Shown here in pieces: positions 20,641 through 33,684 of a stretch of 64,000 nucleotides of DNA. The stretch comes from Rhabdornis inornatus (taxonomy: Eukaryota > Chordata > Aves > Passeriformes > Rhabdornithidae), in contig VWZS01008191.1 in NCBI GenBank assembly GCA_013397075.1, positions 582,250 to 646,249 of the forward strand, given 5' to 3'. Made by a program: the position numbers and the translations under genes. Numbering within the stretch: position 1 is the stretch's first letter; every line of letters starts with the position of its first letter. The notes under the pieces are model-generated. The model ran no database searches and was not told where the DNA came from. It worked only from the letters and a program-made list of their open reading frames with translations.

Positions 20641-23600
20641 TTTCTTGGGATTGTTATGGGGCTCTGTGAGAAGTCAACTGGCTTGACTCATAAAATCTAA
20701 AGATGATGTGTGGGCTGGTTCTAAAGGGCTATAAGGAACACCATTACCATCAAAGTTAATCACTTAATGCTGAAAACATTAATGTTTAACTTCTGGGATG
20801 AGATCCTCGGTTTTTAGGAAGCCAGAGAATCCCCAGTTAAAGTCAGTGGAACTCATAGAGGATGCTGAGTACATGGAGCAAGAAGTCTCATGTTTACGCT
20901 CAGTTCTCTCTTTTTAAAGCTGAAGCTTTTTGGCTGTGATGGTGCTTCAAGCTGTACATTTCATTAACCGCTTCAGCTTTAATATTTTGAAATGTAGTGA
21001 TGCTGGACACAAGCCAATTACATATTTTTTTACCTAACACTGTGCATAACCCACAGCAGGCCTTATTGCCAGTCAGTAGAAGGCTGGAATCAAATTCAGA
21101 GGCAGAGGGAATTTTTTATTTGCCTCCTGAAACCACTTGGGTGAAAGAAATCATCTGCTGAGAAGCCATGGAAGCTCAAAGGGCATTTGGACGCTGTGGG
21201 TGAAGATTTGTCATCTCTCTCCAGCTCACACTGGTGTTCTTAGTCCAGCAAGCTCACCCATGGTCATCAACATGCAAAACACATGTGCTCCTTCATTATG
21301 AAGTGATATTTTTGGATTATCATGCCCAGCTAGGAAAACTGCATTTGCGGCAAAGAAGTTTGTGGAGGGCATCAGCCCCATGAGGGGAGAAAATGGAACA
21401 TTGTGAAAGCTTTGCTGCAGCACAGCTGCTTCTCCCATCTCATTTTACTTGTTTGAGAAAGTTTGCAATCCCAAAATACACAGGGCAGGGAGGAATCATG
21501 TAAACACAAATCTGGGCTAGCAGGAAAAGCATGGCTTAGTGCTCTGAGGGCAGAAAACCTGGAAAAGGGAACACTGATTAATGGTTATCTTCTGTGAAGG
21601 GATCACAGGAGGTGGTTAAAAGGCTGAAGGTTTTATCGTGATTTTTAATGATGTCTGCAGTATGAGATCCAGGTTTTTGGATTGGTCTCAAGTCTGATAT
21701 AAATAAATGAGTTTGGAAAGTGAGCTGTGAAATCTCAGCTTATTCACAAACCGGCTTCTCTCAGCTGCAAAAACCTTAATTTGTGTCAGGATCCAGCCCA
21801 TGGAGGAGGTCAAAATACTCTGCTGTGTTTAGTCCAACACACCTTCATTTTTTACATTTTCTGTGTTTTCTGAGGCTGGCACCAGCTGTTGGGACAAGCA
21901 GACAAGATGGGCAGGTTTGAGTTATTTTTATCCCCACAGCTGTTCAATCAGACTCTCATTTAGCAGCTCAGTTCTGTGGATAATCTCAATGCAATTAGAA
22001 GGTTTAGGTAAAATTCAGAAATGTACTTAAAATTTTGGTAATTGTTATTCTGGAATCAGTGCTGGTTACAAGCACATAATTATGCTTGGTGTAGTACAAA
22101 CTCATTATGGGATATCATTCTGGCCTATGTTGTTTGCAGTTGCGCTAAAAATTTTGTTTTTGCACAAACCCTATTTCACAAAGAATATTCTTTTTTAAAT
22201 CTCTCAGTTAAAGGACTGAGGATGCTCCTGCATAGATCACAATTAAAAAAAAAAATAAGAAACTGATACCTTTGGATAGTCTTAAAATGTTGCATTGCTG
22301 ATTTTAAACAGGATGTTGTAAAAAAATTATTCTCCATAAAAGACAATAATTAGGATGAGGGTTAATTAGGATGAATGAATTGATTGCCACAAAAACATTG
22401 CTTCCCTTTTTAGTTCATAAGGAAATTAAAGTTTTGGGGCCTGACCCAAATAATTTCTTCTCCATACTTCTGGTAGGAATTTTTTGGCACTGCAAAGAAA
22501 ACAAGATTTAGTTATTAAGTTGTGAAAAACAGAGATTGAACAAACAAGGGACCTGACAGGAAAATTCCCAGCACCTTGAGAGAGAAGACAGAATTCCACT
22601 GGTTTCCAGCCCTGTGTTCCACTGCTGGCTCCCTCCTTAAGACCTCTTGCACTCTCCAGCAATTATATCTGTGGCTTGAGAAACAGATATCTTTCAATTA
22701 ATAGAATTAATTTTTGATTAATCCCCCGCAGTATTATTCATTTAGAATGACACAGTTCTTAGGTGCCGCTCTCACAAACTGTTTATGATCTGCCAACACA
22801 ACCTCAGCCAAAGAATATTGATGAGTTGTTTTCCCCACACTTCATCATTTATTTCACCTACCAGACATGTTCATGTACTCACTTCCTACTCTTGCGCTGC
22901 TCTGTGCAGAAAAACCCCCAATAAATTAAAAATATGTTCAGTGAGGGGGTAAAACCTATGAAAACATCATTATGGATCAGTGCCCAGATGGGTATCCTGT
23001 CCTCAATATGTCTAAAGCACCTTCCCAGGGACAGGTATTGGAATATGAGAGAGGTTTCCTTCATAAAGTTTCTTAAATTCCCCCAGGATGAGCATTGGAC
23101 GTGAATGGAGGCTTGGAGAACATCCTGAGATGTTTGCCTGGTTTATGGATTTTCATTTCCTGAATATCTCCAATCATTTTTTGAACTTTTCTGACCTTTT
23201 GCTCCAAGCTGCTTCAGAGAGTTCCACGGTTCCACATCCCTTTTTCTGGCATGTCCTTTGTTTGTTCTGAGCTGGGCACTCACTGATTTGATTTGTTGTG
23301 GAGTAATTACTACCCAAGAACAGCGCTGGCTGCCTTTTCATCCTCTCACCCGCTGCTCGCATCCCTCTGGATTCTGCAGGTGTCCATCATCCCTTCCTCA
23401 GTCATCCCACTGCCAGGCTGGATTCCAACCTGTCCTTTTGCTCCTTATTCCAACACCATCAATCCATGATGGATCATCCCTTCAGTGATGGATTTTCCAT
23501 GAAGTTTTTACAGAATGATTATAATGTGACCAGAACCACACACAATTTTCAAGATGTGAGGACATTACCCGTAGAGACAGAAAAATGCCTTCCATTTTCT

Positions 23601-24282
23601 TCTTTATTTCCCCAGAATATTTCAAATATAATTTGCTTTTTTGACTGATACTTCTGCTGAATTGACATTTGCATAGAATAATTGCTAGCCCAAAATCTCA
23701 TTTTTCAGTGCTAGCAGATATGCCAGAGCCTGCCATCATTCAATCCCTCACCAGCTCTTCTGAACCCCCTTTAGTCACTGCAAGGGGCTCTCAGGTCTCC
23801 TCAGAGCCTCGTTTTCTCCAGGATGAATAAAGCCTTATATCCATAGGAGAGCTGGATGCTGAGAGTGGATTTGTTTGAATGCAGGTCCCAGGAGACCCCA
23901 AATTTACATCAGGACCCGTTCTCTTATGACTTTTGTAAACATTTATCACAGCACTGGGTAAGGCGAGGGTGGAAAAAGGCTGCCATGGGTTTTAAAAGGA
24001 AAAATCATCATTTAAATTAACAGCAAAATACATAGACCTTCAGCATAAAAAATTATACATCTCACCCACTCACCTTAAAAAATACAAAACTAGTATTCAG
24101 TAGAGTCAATAAAAGTTAAATTTTCTTCTGTGTAATCCACTGTTGGCTGGAGAACATTAGCATTTAAAATAGATTTGCACATTCAAATGAAGGTATCTTT
24201 TGATAAAGTACCCTAATTTCCTGGGATTTCAATTCTTACACTGAGAAATTAAAACAGGTAAAGGTAGAATTCTGTGGAAATC
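20641..24282. other. Non-coding DNA, no gene seen
   Basis: AT-rich sequence with no recognisable exon, RNA gene or repeat family. Short A-runs near 22244-22255. Confidence 0.5.
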
Positions 24283-24327
24283 CCCTTCCCTTCCCTTCCC
24301 TTCCCTTCCCTTCCCTTCCCTTCCCTT
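24283..24327. repeat. CCCTT pentanucleotide microsatellite
   Basis: About nine tandem CCCTT units, perfect. Confidence 0.95.
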
Positions 24328-27300
24328 TGGTATTTCAGCTGAGCTGTGCAGAGATATTGAGGGTAGTGGCCAAGGACTGATGATCCAGGGTGCCAGAGTT
24401 TTTACCAAATTCCTGGGATGGGTGAGGATTTAGAAATTTCTGATTAGTTCAGTCAGATTTGTAAAACCAGCTGTGGAGCACCAATGCAGAATGAAGGGTT
24501 CAAACTATGAAACCCCATCAGTAAAAACAAAAACCTCAGATTTTGAATCCAAGAGTCATGTGTTTAATCCCCAATTCTGGAAAGTCAATGTTTTTAATTC
24601 CATAAACTAAACACATATCCTAATTGAAAGACCACACTAAACCCAGAAAAATCCTGGCAAATGCTAAAAATACAACCCCATGCCTTGTGCAGTGCTGTTT
24701 TTACATTTCTGTCAATGCAATCAGTGCTGTTTATATCCCTCAATCCCATAAACAGCAGCCCAGCAGTAAAGACCAGGCCAAACCCAAATCATGGGAGTGC
24801 TGGCAAGAAGCTGGAATGTTGGACACACAGGGTCCTGGGGTGGAAAAAGCCAAACCTAAACCAGAATTGGGGCTGCAGGATTGAACCGAGCACCACACAC
24901 ACTGTGCTCTGCAGGCTTGTTCAGTGGGAATGGTGTAGGGGGAATTATTTGCCTCCTGTGGAACACTGATTTAATGCACCACTGAGCTGATGGTCAGTTC
25001 ATATCCTTAAATCATCACCAAAGGGAATGGGGGAATGCTGATTGCTTCCAGTCATGGCCTGCCCTCGGTACTTTTCCTTCCAGGTCCATTTGTTTTTATT
25101 AAACAGATGGATGCCTGTGGGCTTTAAGGGGTTGCCCTCATGGACAGGCTTCAAAGCCTCCAGTAGATCCTGGGGAATGTGACCTGAAGCCCAGCCCATG
25201 GTGATGGGGACTCTCATTGTGGTGTAGCCTTTGAGTCCTGCACAGAAGTGATGATATCAGCTCCCTTTTTCATTAATCTGACCAAAGGGAAACTGTGCTG
25301 AAGACTTCAGCTCACACACAGGAGAGGAAAGAAATTAGCTGAGGGTGCCTGAGCACTGGCAGAGCTGCTGGGCACCTGGAGATGGAGCAAAAGAGGTGCT
25401 GAAGTTCACAATTCCAGGGAATTCACTGATTTAGGCACCAGGACAGAACAGAGAGAATTCAGGACTAGGGTTTCAATGACTCAGTCAGGAGGGCAGGAGA
25501 AGAAGAGGTAAAATATTGATTTTAATGATGCCAGGATCAATTGCATCCAATATCAACGATGTTAGCCACAGTCTCTTTATTCCAGCAATGCCATCAAATC
25601 TGAGATTACATTGCAGTTATTGAATCCATCCTTTAATCTGATAAATTTAGTGTGAGGACATTACCAATGTGCTCATAACCCCTCTTTATCTCTCCACTAT
25701 TGGTGGCTGTAGTGTTGAGTCTGAGATAGAATAAATGAGATTTGAGAAGCAAGATCAATAGCTTTGAGCAGCAATACCTGTCTGCCAGCTTCAGAGATGA
25801 GAGAAGGAAGAAAATATGTGTTGATGTTTCAAGGAAATCACAAACCTTACCCACTGTAGCTTAAATCAGGTGGATTAGCTGGACTAAGATGATTTAATAA
25901 TTGGATTTTTGTTGTGGTGGTTAATTGTGCCACACTGATAATATCCATAGCCGAGTGTTGCAGGTTCTCTCCCTTCATGGCTCCTAATGAATGGAAAATG
26001 GGTGTAGGGGATTATTAGTGGGATTTATTATGTACAGATACACCCCAAAATGCTGTTATCCCTCTGTGAGCTGAGTCCCACCCAGATAAGTTCTTTGAAG
26101 AGGCATCAGTCTGACTGGGAGAAAAACAACATTATTTTAGGTACTTTGGAGAAAATGAATGGATTGGCAAGTGGAAATGCTTGGCTTCTCAAATCTGGGA
26201 TTGCAAAGAGGGGAACCAGCCTCCAGTTCCTCATTTCACAACAAACTTTCTGTTTTGGTGAATCTGTATCAGAGCACAGCACTGCAGGTGTTCAGATTCT
26301 TCTGACATCCTCAGAACCTCCATTTAGACACTCCCTCTTCATCCCAAAGTCCAGCTCTGTCAGGAAACCTCTAATTCACCTGGAAATACATTCACAGAAT
26401 GGGTGAACATAGAAAATCCTGGAGGGGGAAAAATGGTGAAGCCCAGGTATCTTAGACTGTTTCCAGATTAATCAGGGTCTCTTACAGGTAAAAAAAAAAA
26501 AAAAAAAATCTACCAATGGACAGTTGCAGTCCCCTGGTCATTTAATGTTTGAGACAGTGACCGGAATGAGGTGGCACCAAACTTCAGTTGCATCAAAATC
26601 TCTGTGAAAGCTTCTGCCAGAACAGGACATAGTGATAAGGAGGGGAAAAATGGAAAATAAAAATCAGCATGATCAATTTGGAGTATTAAGCTGGAAATGA
26701 CTTTAAGAGGGGTTATCCAGACCTTATATTCACAGGACTCTTATGATCTATCAGGCCAAGATTAAAGTGTCAGCCCTGTTTTGAGGGCTGCTGAATATCC
26801 ACAGTGCCCCAGCTACATTATTCTGAAACTCATAATTCTTTCTAAAGTATGCATTAAGAAAAAAAAAAAAGGCATTTTCAAGGTTTTCATTGCTGTGAGT
26901 GAAAATTTGGCATATTTTTTTTCTTAGCACAGCAGGAAGAAGAGACTTAAAACAGCCATTGTTCTATTTTTTTGTTGGAAGTTAATTTCTATAATTTATT
27001 TTTTCATATGATAAGATAATGAGAGTTTACAACAGATTGATATACAACATTTGAGCGTAAATCAACTGGAAAAAAAATTAAATAACCTGTATTATTGACA
27101 TAAAACTCAGGATAAAAAAATTAAAAATTGAAGGGATTGAGAGCAAGTCTAATGCACACCCCTGGGGTTTTTTAGCAGAAAAGAAGAAGGCAGTGCTGTC
27201 ACCATTGACAGGAGATATGAGATCCTGAGCAGAATCCATCAGCTGCTAAGGTGGAGCAGAACAGTGAAGAATTTGTGACATCCAAAAGCTGCAAGGTTTT

Positions 27301-29301
27301 CTCTCACAATGATGATGCATTCGGGAAATTAGAATAATTCCTAAAATTCTGAATGAGCATTGAAGCTGATTACTGATTCTGGAAGTCTGAATGTAAAAAT
27401 CTACAAGGAAATCGAGCCATGAGTAGGAGCCTGTGTTCAGCCCAAGCTGGGAAATCCACAAATAATGTGGAATCATTTTCAGGAATTATGGCAGATCTAT
27501 AGCCAGGAAAATGCAATTAACTGGACCCCAAAAGATAGAAAACAAAACATGCCCACTCTAAAATTGTCAGAGTAATTTTCAGAGTGAAAGCTCATAGGGT
27601 TGATGAGAAATGAATAGAAATTTAGCAAGAAAAAAAAAAAAGGAATTACAAGAACATCACCAAGTTCAGGACAAAAATCAGGATTGACGAAGTTTGAAAT
27701 AGCATTTTGAGACACAAGACAATTTCTGGGATACAGTTTCAACTTCTAGTCCAATAAATAAACACAGTGCATAAATAGTTGCATAAAAATAGTTTGGAAA
27801 AAAATAAAGTATAATTCCAGCCAAAGCTGGGTTCATTAAGGGTGAAATGTGAGACATCACAGAAGACCATGGGACAAATGTTTGTAAATTTCCAAAGGAA
27901 CAAACCCAAATCCTTTTATCAGAACACCTCTTGAAAATATCATCCCTCCATAGCCAGCTGAATCCATTCTACTAATGGAGTTTCATTTGTGCCCTCGAAG
28001 TTAATGGGATGTTCAAAAATAACCCAATAATTGGGGTTATTTCCTCAAGGGTTGAGCAGTAATGTGCTGTAACACACAAGCCTTGTAAATTTGTTACTAA
28101 GGAGCTTTCAATTCTTTCGACACAAAAATGTGCTCCTTTTTAAAAGAGATTAAATCAAAAGGGGAAAAAATATTCAGAATCCTGCTTCTTTTAACAAATC
28201 CACGTATATCCCATAACCAGAGGCAACTCCTTGTCACTCTCAGGCAATGTTCCAGCTTGAACTTTTTGACCATATTAAATCCTAGTCCTTGAAATAGCAG
28301 GAAAAATCAGGAAGTTAAACTGAGAGAATTGTCTGAAAGTAGTGAGGTTTATTTGGCTGGTAGGGAAGTAGTAACTGATTTATAGCTGCAGTTTTTAATT
28401 AAAAAGATAAATTTAAATTACACCAAAAAAATAGATAAATGTGAGATGAAACAGAATGTTTTCCTATGGTTTGTTCAAAACAAATTGGGGTGACCAAGAA
28501 CCATGTGGAAGGAAGAGTTTTTCTCCCCTTCCTATTGCTTTAATTTAAATAATCCTTAATTTTTATTCTCTCATTCTTTTCCTTTTGCGTGTGAGGAAAG
28601 GGACTGGTTATTAAACAAATTTTAAAAAGCTGTGTCCATCTTGAATTGTAGTAATTCCATTACTAACTAGAAGAGCACTTTTTAGGTACAAATCAAAATA
28701 TCATAACAAAAAGTAAGCAAATAAACAGATTCCCCTAAAATATCATTATGTTGTAATGAGGGAGCTTTTGATTTGTGTTTTACCCTTCAATCTTTACAAG
28801 GTCTGTCACAAACCCACCTTACCCTTTATGCACTTGGTTATTTTGGAGTTGACTCTCACCTGCCAGACTTACCAGGATAAATTTAACATAAGAATTAATC
28901 ATTTTGGACTAAAACTTCACCACCAGGGCTAAGATGACCACAGGAGCTCCCCTACGAAGAACTGAGATGGATCCTTTCCCAGGAACTGCTATTTGGTGCT
29001 TTTAGAGAGGCAAGAGCTAAAATAACCATGTAGAAATTTATTTACTACAGGAGTTTCAGAAACCTGGCACTTCTTTCATCATATTTCTGTGAAATAAGTG
29101 GAATTTCATCATTACAGCCTGTGAGATCTGTGAAATACATGCCATTTGCACACAGACCTCTTTGAGTTGCGTTTAATACTGGTTTGGAATAAGCTCAGCA
29201 TTGCATTTATTAAATAGCAGGGGAAATTATTAGGCTATTTTACCTTATTTTGGTACATTTGGTCCTAATGATTTGCTCTGCTACAACCTAAACTGAGGCA
29301 A
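24328..29301. other. Non-coding DNA, no gene seen
   Basis: Strongly AT-rich, especially 26860-28900. An A-run lies at 26490-26508. No recognisable exon, RNA gene or CR1 piece. Confidence 0.5.
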
Positions 29302-29440
29302 CTGAATAATCAGATCAAACAACTGGACCATAAATACAACCAGAGTCAAAAGGGAAGGAAAGGAAGAATTTTTGACATCAGCTTTCCATGTTAATTTTAG
29401 ACAGAAATTAAACATTACTATTTATCCAACTTTTAATATC
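29302..29440 (+). repeat. Unidentified dispersed repeat, copy A
   Basis: 139 bp aligned without gaps to 33035-33173 in the same orientation. The first 84 bp (29302-29385) are identical between copies; the last 55 bp differ at 11 positions. Flanks are unrelated. No family recognised and no coding potential. Confidence 0.9.
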
Positions 29441-30589
29441 ATTGTGGAGGAAGATTCAGCTGAGTCCCAGTGTGGCACTACTTGTTTAAGATGTCCAGGG
29501 AAAAGCAGAGGGAAATGTTAATTAGAGGAGAGCTTATTGAAATAAGATTTTTCCTCTGTTTATTCACAGCCTAGAGGCTTAGAGGGGGGATATGCAGCAG
29601 ACTTTTAATTAAACTGTTCACTTTTAAAGGGAATTTGCTGGAATTCATCATAGTCAGGAATGTGTTAGTGGGACAGTAAAGTAATAAGAGTGCAAAACAA
29701 CCATTTTGGCAGGAGTCAGAGAAGGAAAACAACAAAATAAAAAATAGTCTTGGTTTCAATGTAGTTTTTGGGATTTGCATCTGACCACACAATATCTGGG
29801 AAATTTCTTTAGGGTTATTAGAAAGCAACAAGAGGCACTCCTGCAAAGATAAAAAAAGTTAAGCAAAGAAAGACTTAAAAAGAAAACACAAGTAAGACCA
29901 AGCCTGGCAAATGAATATCTTGCTGGGTCCGTGGCAGAATCACCCAGAGTCACGCAGAGAAGGCAGATTTGGACAGGAGCTGCCAGGCTGACAGAGGCAG
30001 CCCCTTATTGCTCAGCTGATCCAGCTCACCCTCAGTGTAAGGGCAGGGGATGGATCAGCTCACCTGTTCAAGGCAGCTCTTTCAGGATCACCCTCTGAAG
30101 ATGCTCATCTCTCTGCCTTGAGTTCAGAAGGAGCTGGAACAATTCTGGGCTGAACAGGTATTTGCTTTTGCTATCGGAGAGGATGAATCCCATTTTTGAT
30201 GGACAGACATTATTGTAATTCGGATGGTTTTGGTGTGGGATCATTTTGAATGGAGTGCAGTCACCTTCATAAAACTGTATTAAAACATCTGCACCACAGC
30301 AAGTCAGCTTGTTCTATAAGTAAAATAAATATTGATGTTGAAGGCAGTATTTGTCTGACCTATTCAGATATCCAGTTTAGCAAAACACTAATTCTGTTCT
30401 GTACTCCACCGGCTGAAGTCCTACTGGCTGCAAAGCCATCACTCTCCAGACCTGCAGGCTGGATCAGAAAAATTCCTCCCTGGGGTGGTTCCAGTGACTC
30501 TCACACTCACAGACACCTGGGATGGACAATGATGTATGAAAACTCTTTACAGCCAAGTGCTTGCCAAAGAAAATGAAACCACGAATCAA

Positions 30590-31253
30590 TGTTGGAATTC
30601 AAAATGTAAGGAATTCTCAGAACATTGGGCCTGTAAGCCAAAGTTCAAAATTAAACACAGTTAAGTAGACATAGGTTTAGCTTTAGAGTTTAAGATACAG
30701 AAAAAATAAAGGTAACAAGGAGTGTCAGAGTGCAGCAATGTAAGTTTGTGTGTCAGAACAGCATTGGCTAAGAAAGGTCACACTGTAATTAGGCAAAATT
30801 TCTTAGTATTGGTTTAATGACATAAATAAATTTGTTGGCAGTGTTTTATTGGTTAATTAATCCTTACAAGACCTTGTAACCATAAGTCTCGTGACTTCTG
30901 AGCCATGCTGTGAACATCTGTAAGAGGAAAAGACAAACTTACACCTTCTGCCTGTGTAGAAAATAAGAAAAACAAACCTCACTTTCTAAAGCAACTCAGA
31001 AGTCCTGTCCCTCTGCTTCATTCAGGAAAAGGAAAAAAAAAATCCTCACAAGAAGATGTGACATGAGAGCAATAAACTCACAAATCACTTCTTTGGGCAC
31101 TGAGGTTAACCAGAATGATCAGAAGTCTGCTGAAGACTTTTTGTCAGAGTGGAGCTGGGCAGCTCTCGGGTAGGAACCAGCACCATGGACAGAGGCAGCT
31201 GCTTCACTCCCAAAATCCGGGCTCGTGCTCAGAAACAAATGCTCCTGACTACA
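30590..31253 (+). mobile_element. Possible degenerate LTR
   Basis: This stretch begins TGTTGGAATT and could end at CTGACTACA. It carries AGCAATAAAC (31067-31076), and a short CCGGGCTCG segment follows at about 31218. The order resembles U3-R-U5, and a CR1 3' end follows directly. No target duplication is found, and the boundaries are guesses. Confidence 0.3.
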
Positions 31254-31261
31254 GGGGTCTG

Positions 31262-31607
31262 AGAATTACGGAATTACAGAATGGTTTGGGTTGGAAGGGA
31301 TCTTAAAGATCATCTCCTTCCACCTCCTTCCATGGGCTGAGACACCTTCCACTAGACCGGATTGTCCCAACCCCTGTCCAACCTGGCCTTGGGCACTTCC
31401 AGGGATCCTGGGGCAGCCACAGCTTCCCTGGGCAACCTGTGCCAGGGCCTCAGCTCCCTCACAGCCAAGAATTCCTTCCCAGTGTCCCAAAACCTCTGTC
31501 ATTTTATAGCCATCTCCTCTTGCCCTATCACTCCTTATCCTTGTCCAAAGTCCCTCTCCAGGCTTCTTGTAGCCCCTTTGGGTGCTATAGGGACTATAAA
31601 AGTGTTC
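31262..31607 (-). mobile_element. CR1 LINE 3' fragment
   Basis: Antisense CR1 with 'AGAATGGTTTGGGTTGGAAG', 'CCAACCTGGCCTTGGGCACT' and 'CTTGCCCTATCACTCCTTAT', then 'AGTCCCTCTCCAGGCTTCTT', reaching further into the element than most copies here. No ORF. Confidence 0.95.
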
Positions 31608-31619
31608 TTTCGTGCATTT

Positions 31620-31669
31620 TATCCTCTAAGTTCTACCATTTTTGCCTTATCTTGTTGCTCTTCTGTTAT
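31620..31669 (+). repeat. 50-bp direct repeat, copy 1, abutting an N
   Basis: Identical over 50 bp to 31774-31823. The base directly after it (31670) is N. Confidence 0.9.
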
Positions 31670-31773
31670 NGATCTGAGTGGCATTCGGAAGTATTTGTTG
31701 TGACATCTGAATTTCCTTAGCAGGACACACAACAAAATCCCTGTTGTGCACAAGACAAATTAAAAAGACATAN
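31670..31773. other. 102-bp segment bracketed by single Ns (possible assembly junction)
   Basis: Ns at 31670 and 31773 enclose 102 bp, and the same 50-mer lies on each outer side. This is the pattern left when overlapping contig ends are joined without merging. Confidence 0.7.
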
Positions 31774-31823
31774 TATCCTCTAAGTTCTACCATTTTTGCC
31801 TTATCTTGTTGCTCTTCTGTTAT
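31774..31823 (+). repeat. 50-bp direct repeat, copy 2, preceded by an N
   Basis: Identical to 31620-31669. The base before it (31773) is N. Confidence 0.9.
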
Positions 31824-33001
31824 AAGTAATGTCAGGAAAGTGAATTTTGATGCAATTCTTGGACTGCTGATCACATCATCACTTCATTCAAGGTCATAAC
31901 AAGAGACCAAAGCTAATCAGATGAGCAAACTCAGGTGGCTTGAAAAGTGTCAGCTGAATTGTTTCATTATTTTGATTAGCAAATGCCTCAGGAGTCATCT
32001 TGTATTTACAAAGAAAATGAGAAAATGCCATTGTCACCTGCTTATTTTCAGAACTGCCTGTTCCCATCTTGACTGTGAGATTTGTACGAGGATTTTCGCC
32101 TCCCCATGCTGTTAATCATCAATTTGCTCAACTTTAATTTCTCCAGGAGAGAAACTGCATTCTGCTAAGAAACAGTAATAAGAAAATGGAGGTGCCTGCC
32201 CACTTTTGTTTTGTGAGTAGAAGAAACCATGGCTGTACCTCTGAGCATTACCAGGACAAGTCCCCTGCCTCCAGTTCCCCATTGAGGTTTGGGGTTTATT
32301 ATGTAACAATGCACCCAAAGTCTTTACAGTGATTTTCATGCCCAGATTCACTCCTCTCAATGCTAATGACCTTCATTAAGTGGTGACTGGTGTAAACAAG
32401 CTTAGGCTATTTAGGATAATGTGTGTTTCATAGGCCTTCTAGATGATAAAATTTCCTTATTATTGCAAAGTTTATTGCCTTTGCATTTTCTCCTGACATT
32501 TTAAGTAAAAAGGGGTGAATTTTAGACATTGCTCTGACTGCTTTCACAGGTGATTACATTCCCAAGACTTCATGAGTCACCAGAGATTACCATTTAGGCC
32601 TCTGGCAAGTATAAAATAAAATATTGTGCCTGCAAATTGCCATGACCTCTGCAAGTGAATCAGTTTACCTCCACTGATATAACTACAGATTTTGTACAGT
32701 GAATCTAAAAGATGTGCCAGAAAAGAAGTTCCAGGGGGCTTCAGGTTGGTGCCTTTATATTTGGATCCTGGGTGCAAATCTATATTTAGATTTTGTGGTG
32801 CAGCTTTGTGGGCTAGTGAATGCTGTTGACCTGTTGGTGCCTGCATCCTCTAACCCCATAAAAGTGGGATCAATGCCATGGAGAAACAGCATCTTCAGCC
32901 AAAGATTTTCTTCATCTTTTTCCTCACCAGTGCTTTGATTGTTGGAGTCACTTTTCAGGTGGGAGCTCCCAGATCTCAGACTGTGCTCTGAGCAGCAGAG
33001 T
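31824..33001. other. Non-coding DNA, no gene seen
   Basis: No exon or repeat family recognised. Confidence 0.5.
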
Positions 33002-33025
33002 TTTACATCAGACATCTGATGTAAA
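33002..33025. repeat. 24-bp inverted repeat (11-bp arms, 2-bp centre)
   Basis: TTTACATCAGA and TCTGATGTAAA are perfect reverse complements separated by CA. It ends 9 bp before the start of dispersed-repeat copy B. Confidence 0.9.
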
Positions 33026-33034
33026 CATTTACAT

Positions 33035-33173
33035 CTGAATAATCAGATCAAACAACTGGACCATAAATACAACCAGAGTCAAAAGGGAAGGAAAGGAAGA
33101 ATTTTTGACATCAGCTTTTTGTGCTAATTTTGAACATAAATTGAACTTTATTATGTATCCAACTTTTAATATC
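33035..33173 (+). repeat. Unidentified dispersed repeat, copy B
   Basis: Partner of 29302-29440: 84 bp identical, then 55 bp at about 80% identity, no gaps. The left flank is the palindrome at 33002-33025; the right flank is unrelated to copy A. Confidence 0.9.
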
Positions 33174-33582
33174 AGAACCAGGTCTGGCAGCCTTGCTGTG
33201 GTCAGAAGGAAGGGAATTCCCTGTGCTGGTTACAAGTCCCAGCCTGGGGTCTACACGGGGTACTTTGGCTCTGAACCCATCAGATTGGGCTCAACCTGCT
33301 GTTCCAGGAGTTCAGTGGTGTATGATTACCCATTTCCTTTCTTAATTAATCAAGTCAGTCCAGCTGAAGGAATGAGAGGCTCTGCAGGTATATAGAAATC
33401 TTTCAGGGGAAAAGAGATGATGCTGAGGGAATTTAAGTGTCTCTGGGTTTTGATGACTGAGTTATTTTGGATGTTGGCATTGTTTGAATTCCCATTTTAA
33501 GTTCAATTTGGATCGTGCAGAGAGCTCAGTGTCTTGATGCCAGCAGCAGTTATGAGAGAAAGGAAACCAGGAGGGAAATCAG

Positions 33583-33684
33583 AGAGTCCCAGAGTGGTTT
33601 GGGTTGAAAGGGACCTTAAAGATCCCCTAATTCCAACCCCCTGCTGTGAGCAGGGACACTTTCCACTAGAATTGCTCAGAGCTT
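33583..33684 (-). mobile_element. CR1 LINE 3' fragment, short
   Basis: Antisense CR1 terminus: 'GTGGTTTGGGTTGAAAGGGA', 'CCTTAAAGATCCCCTAATTC', 'GAGCAGGGACACTTTCCACT'. Truncated after about 100 bp. Confidence 0.9.
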
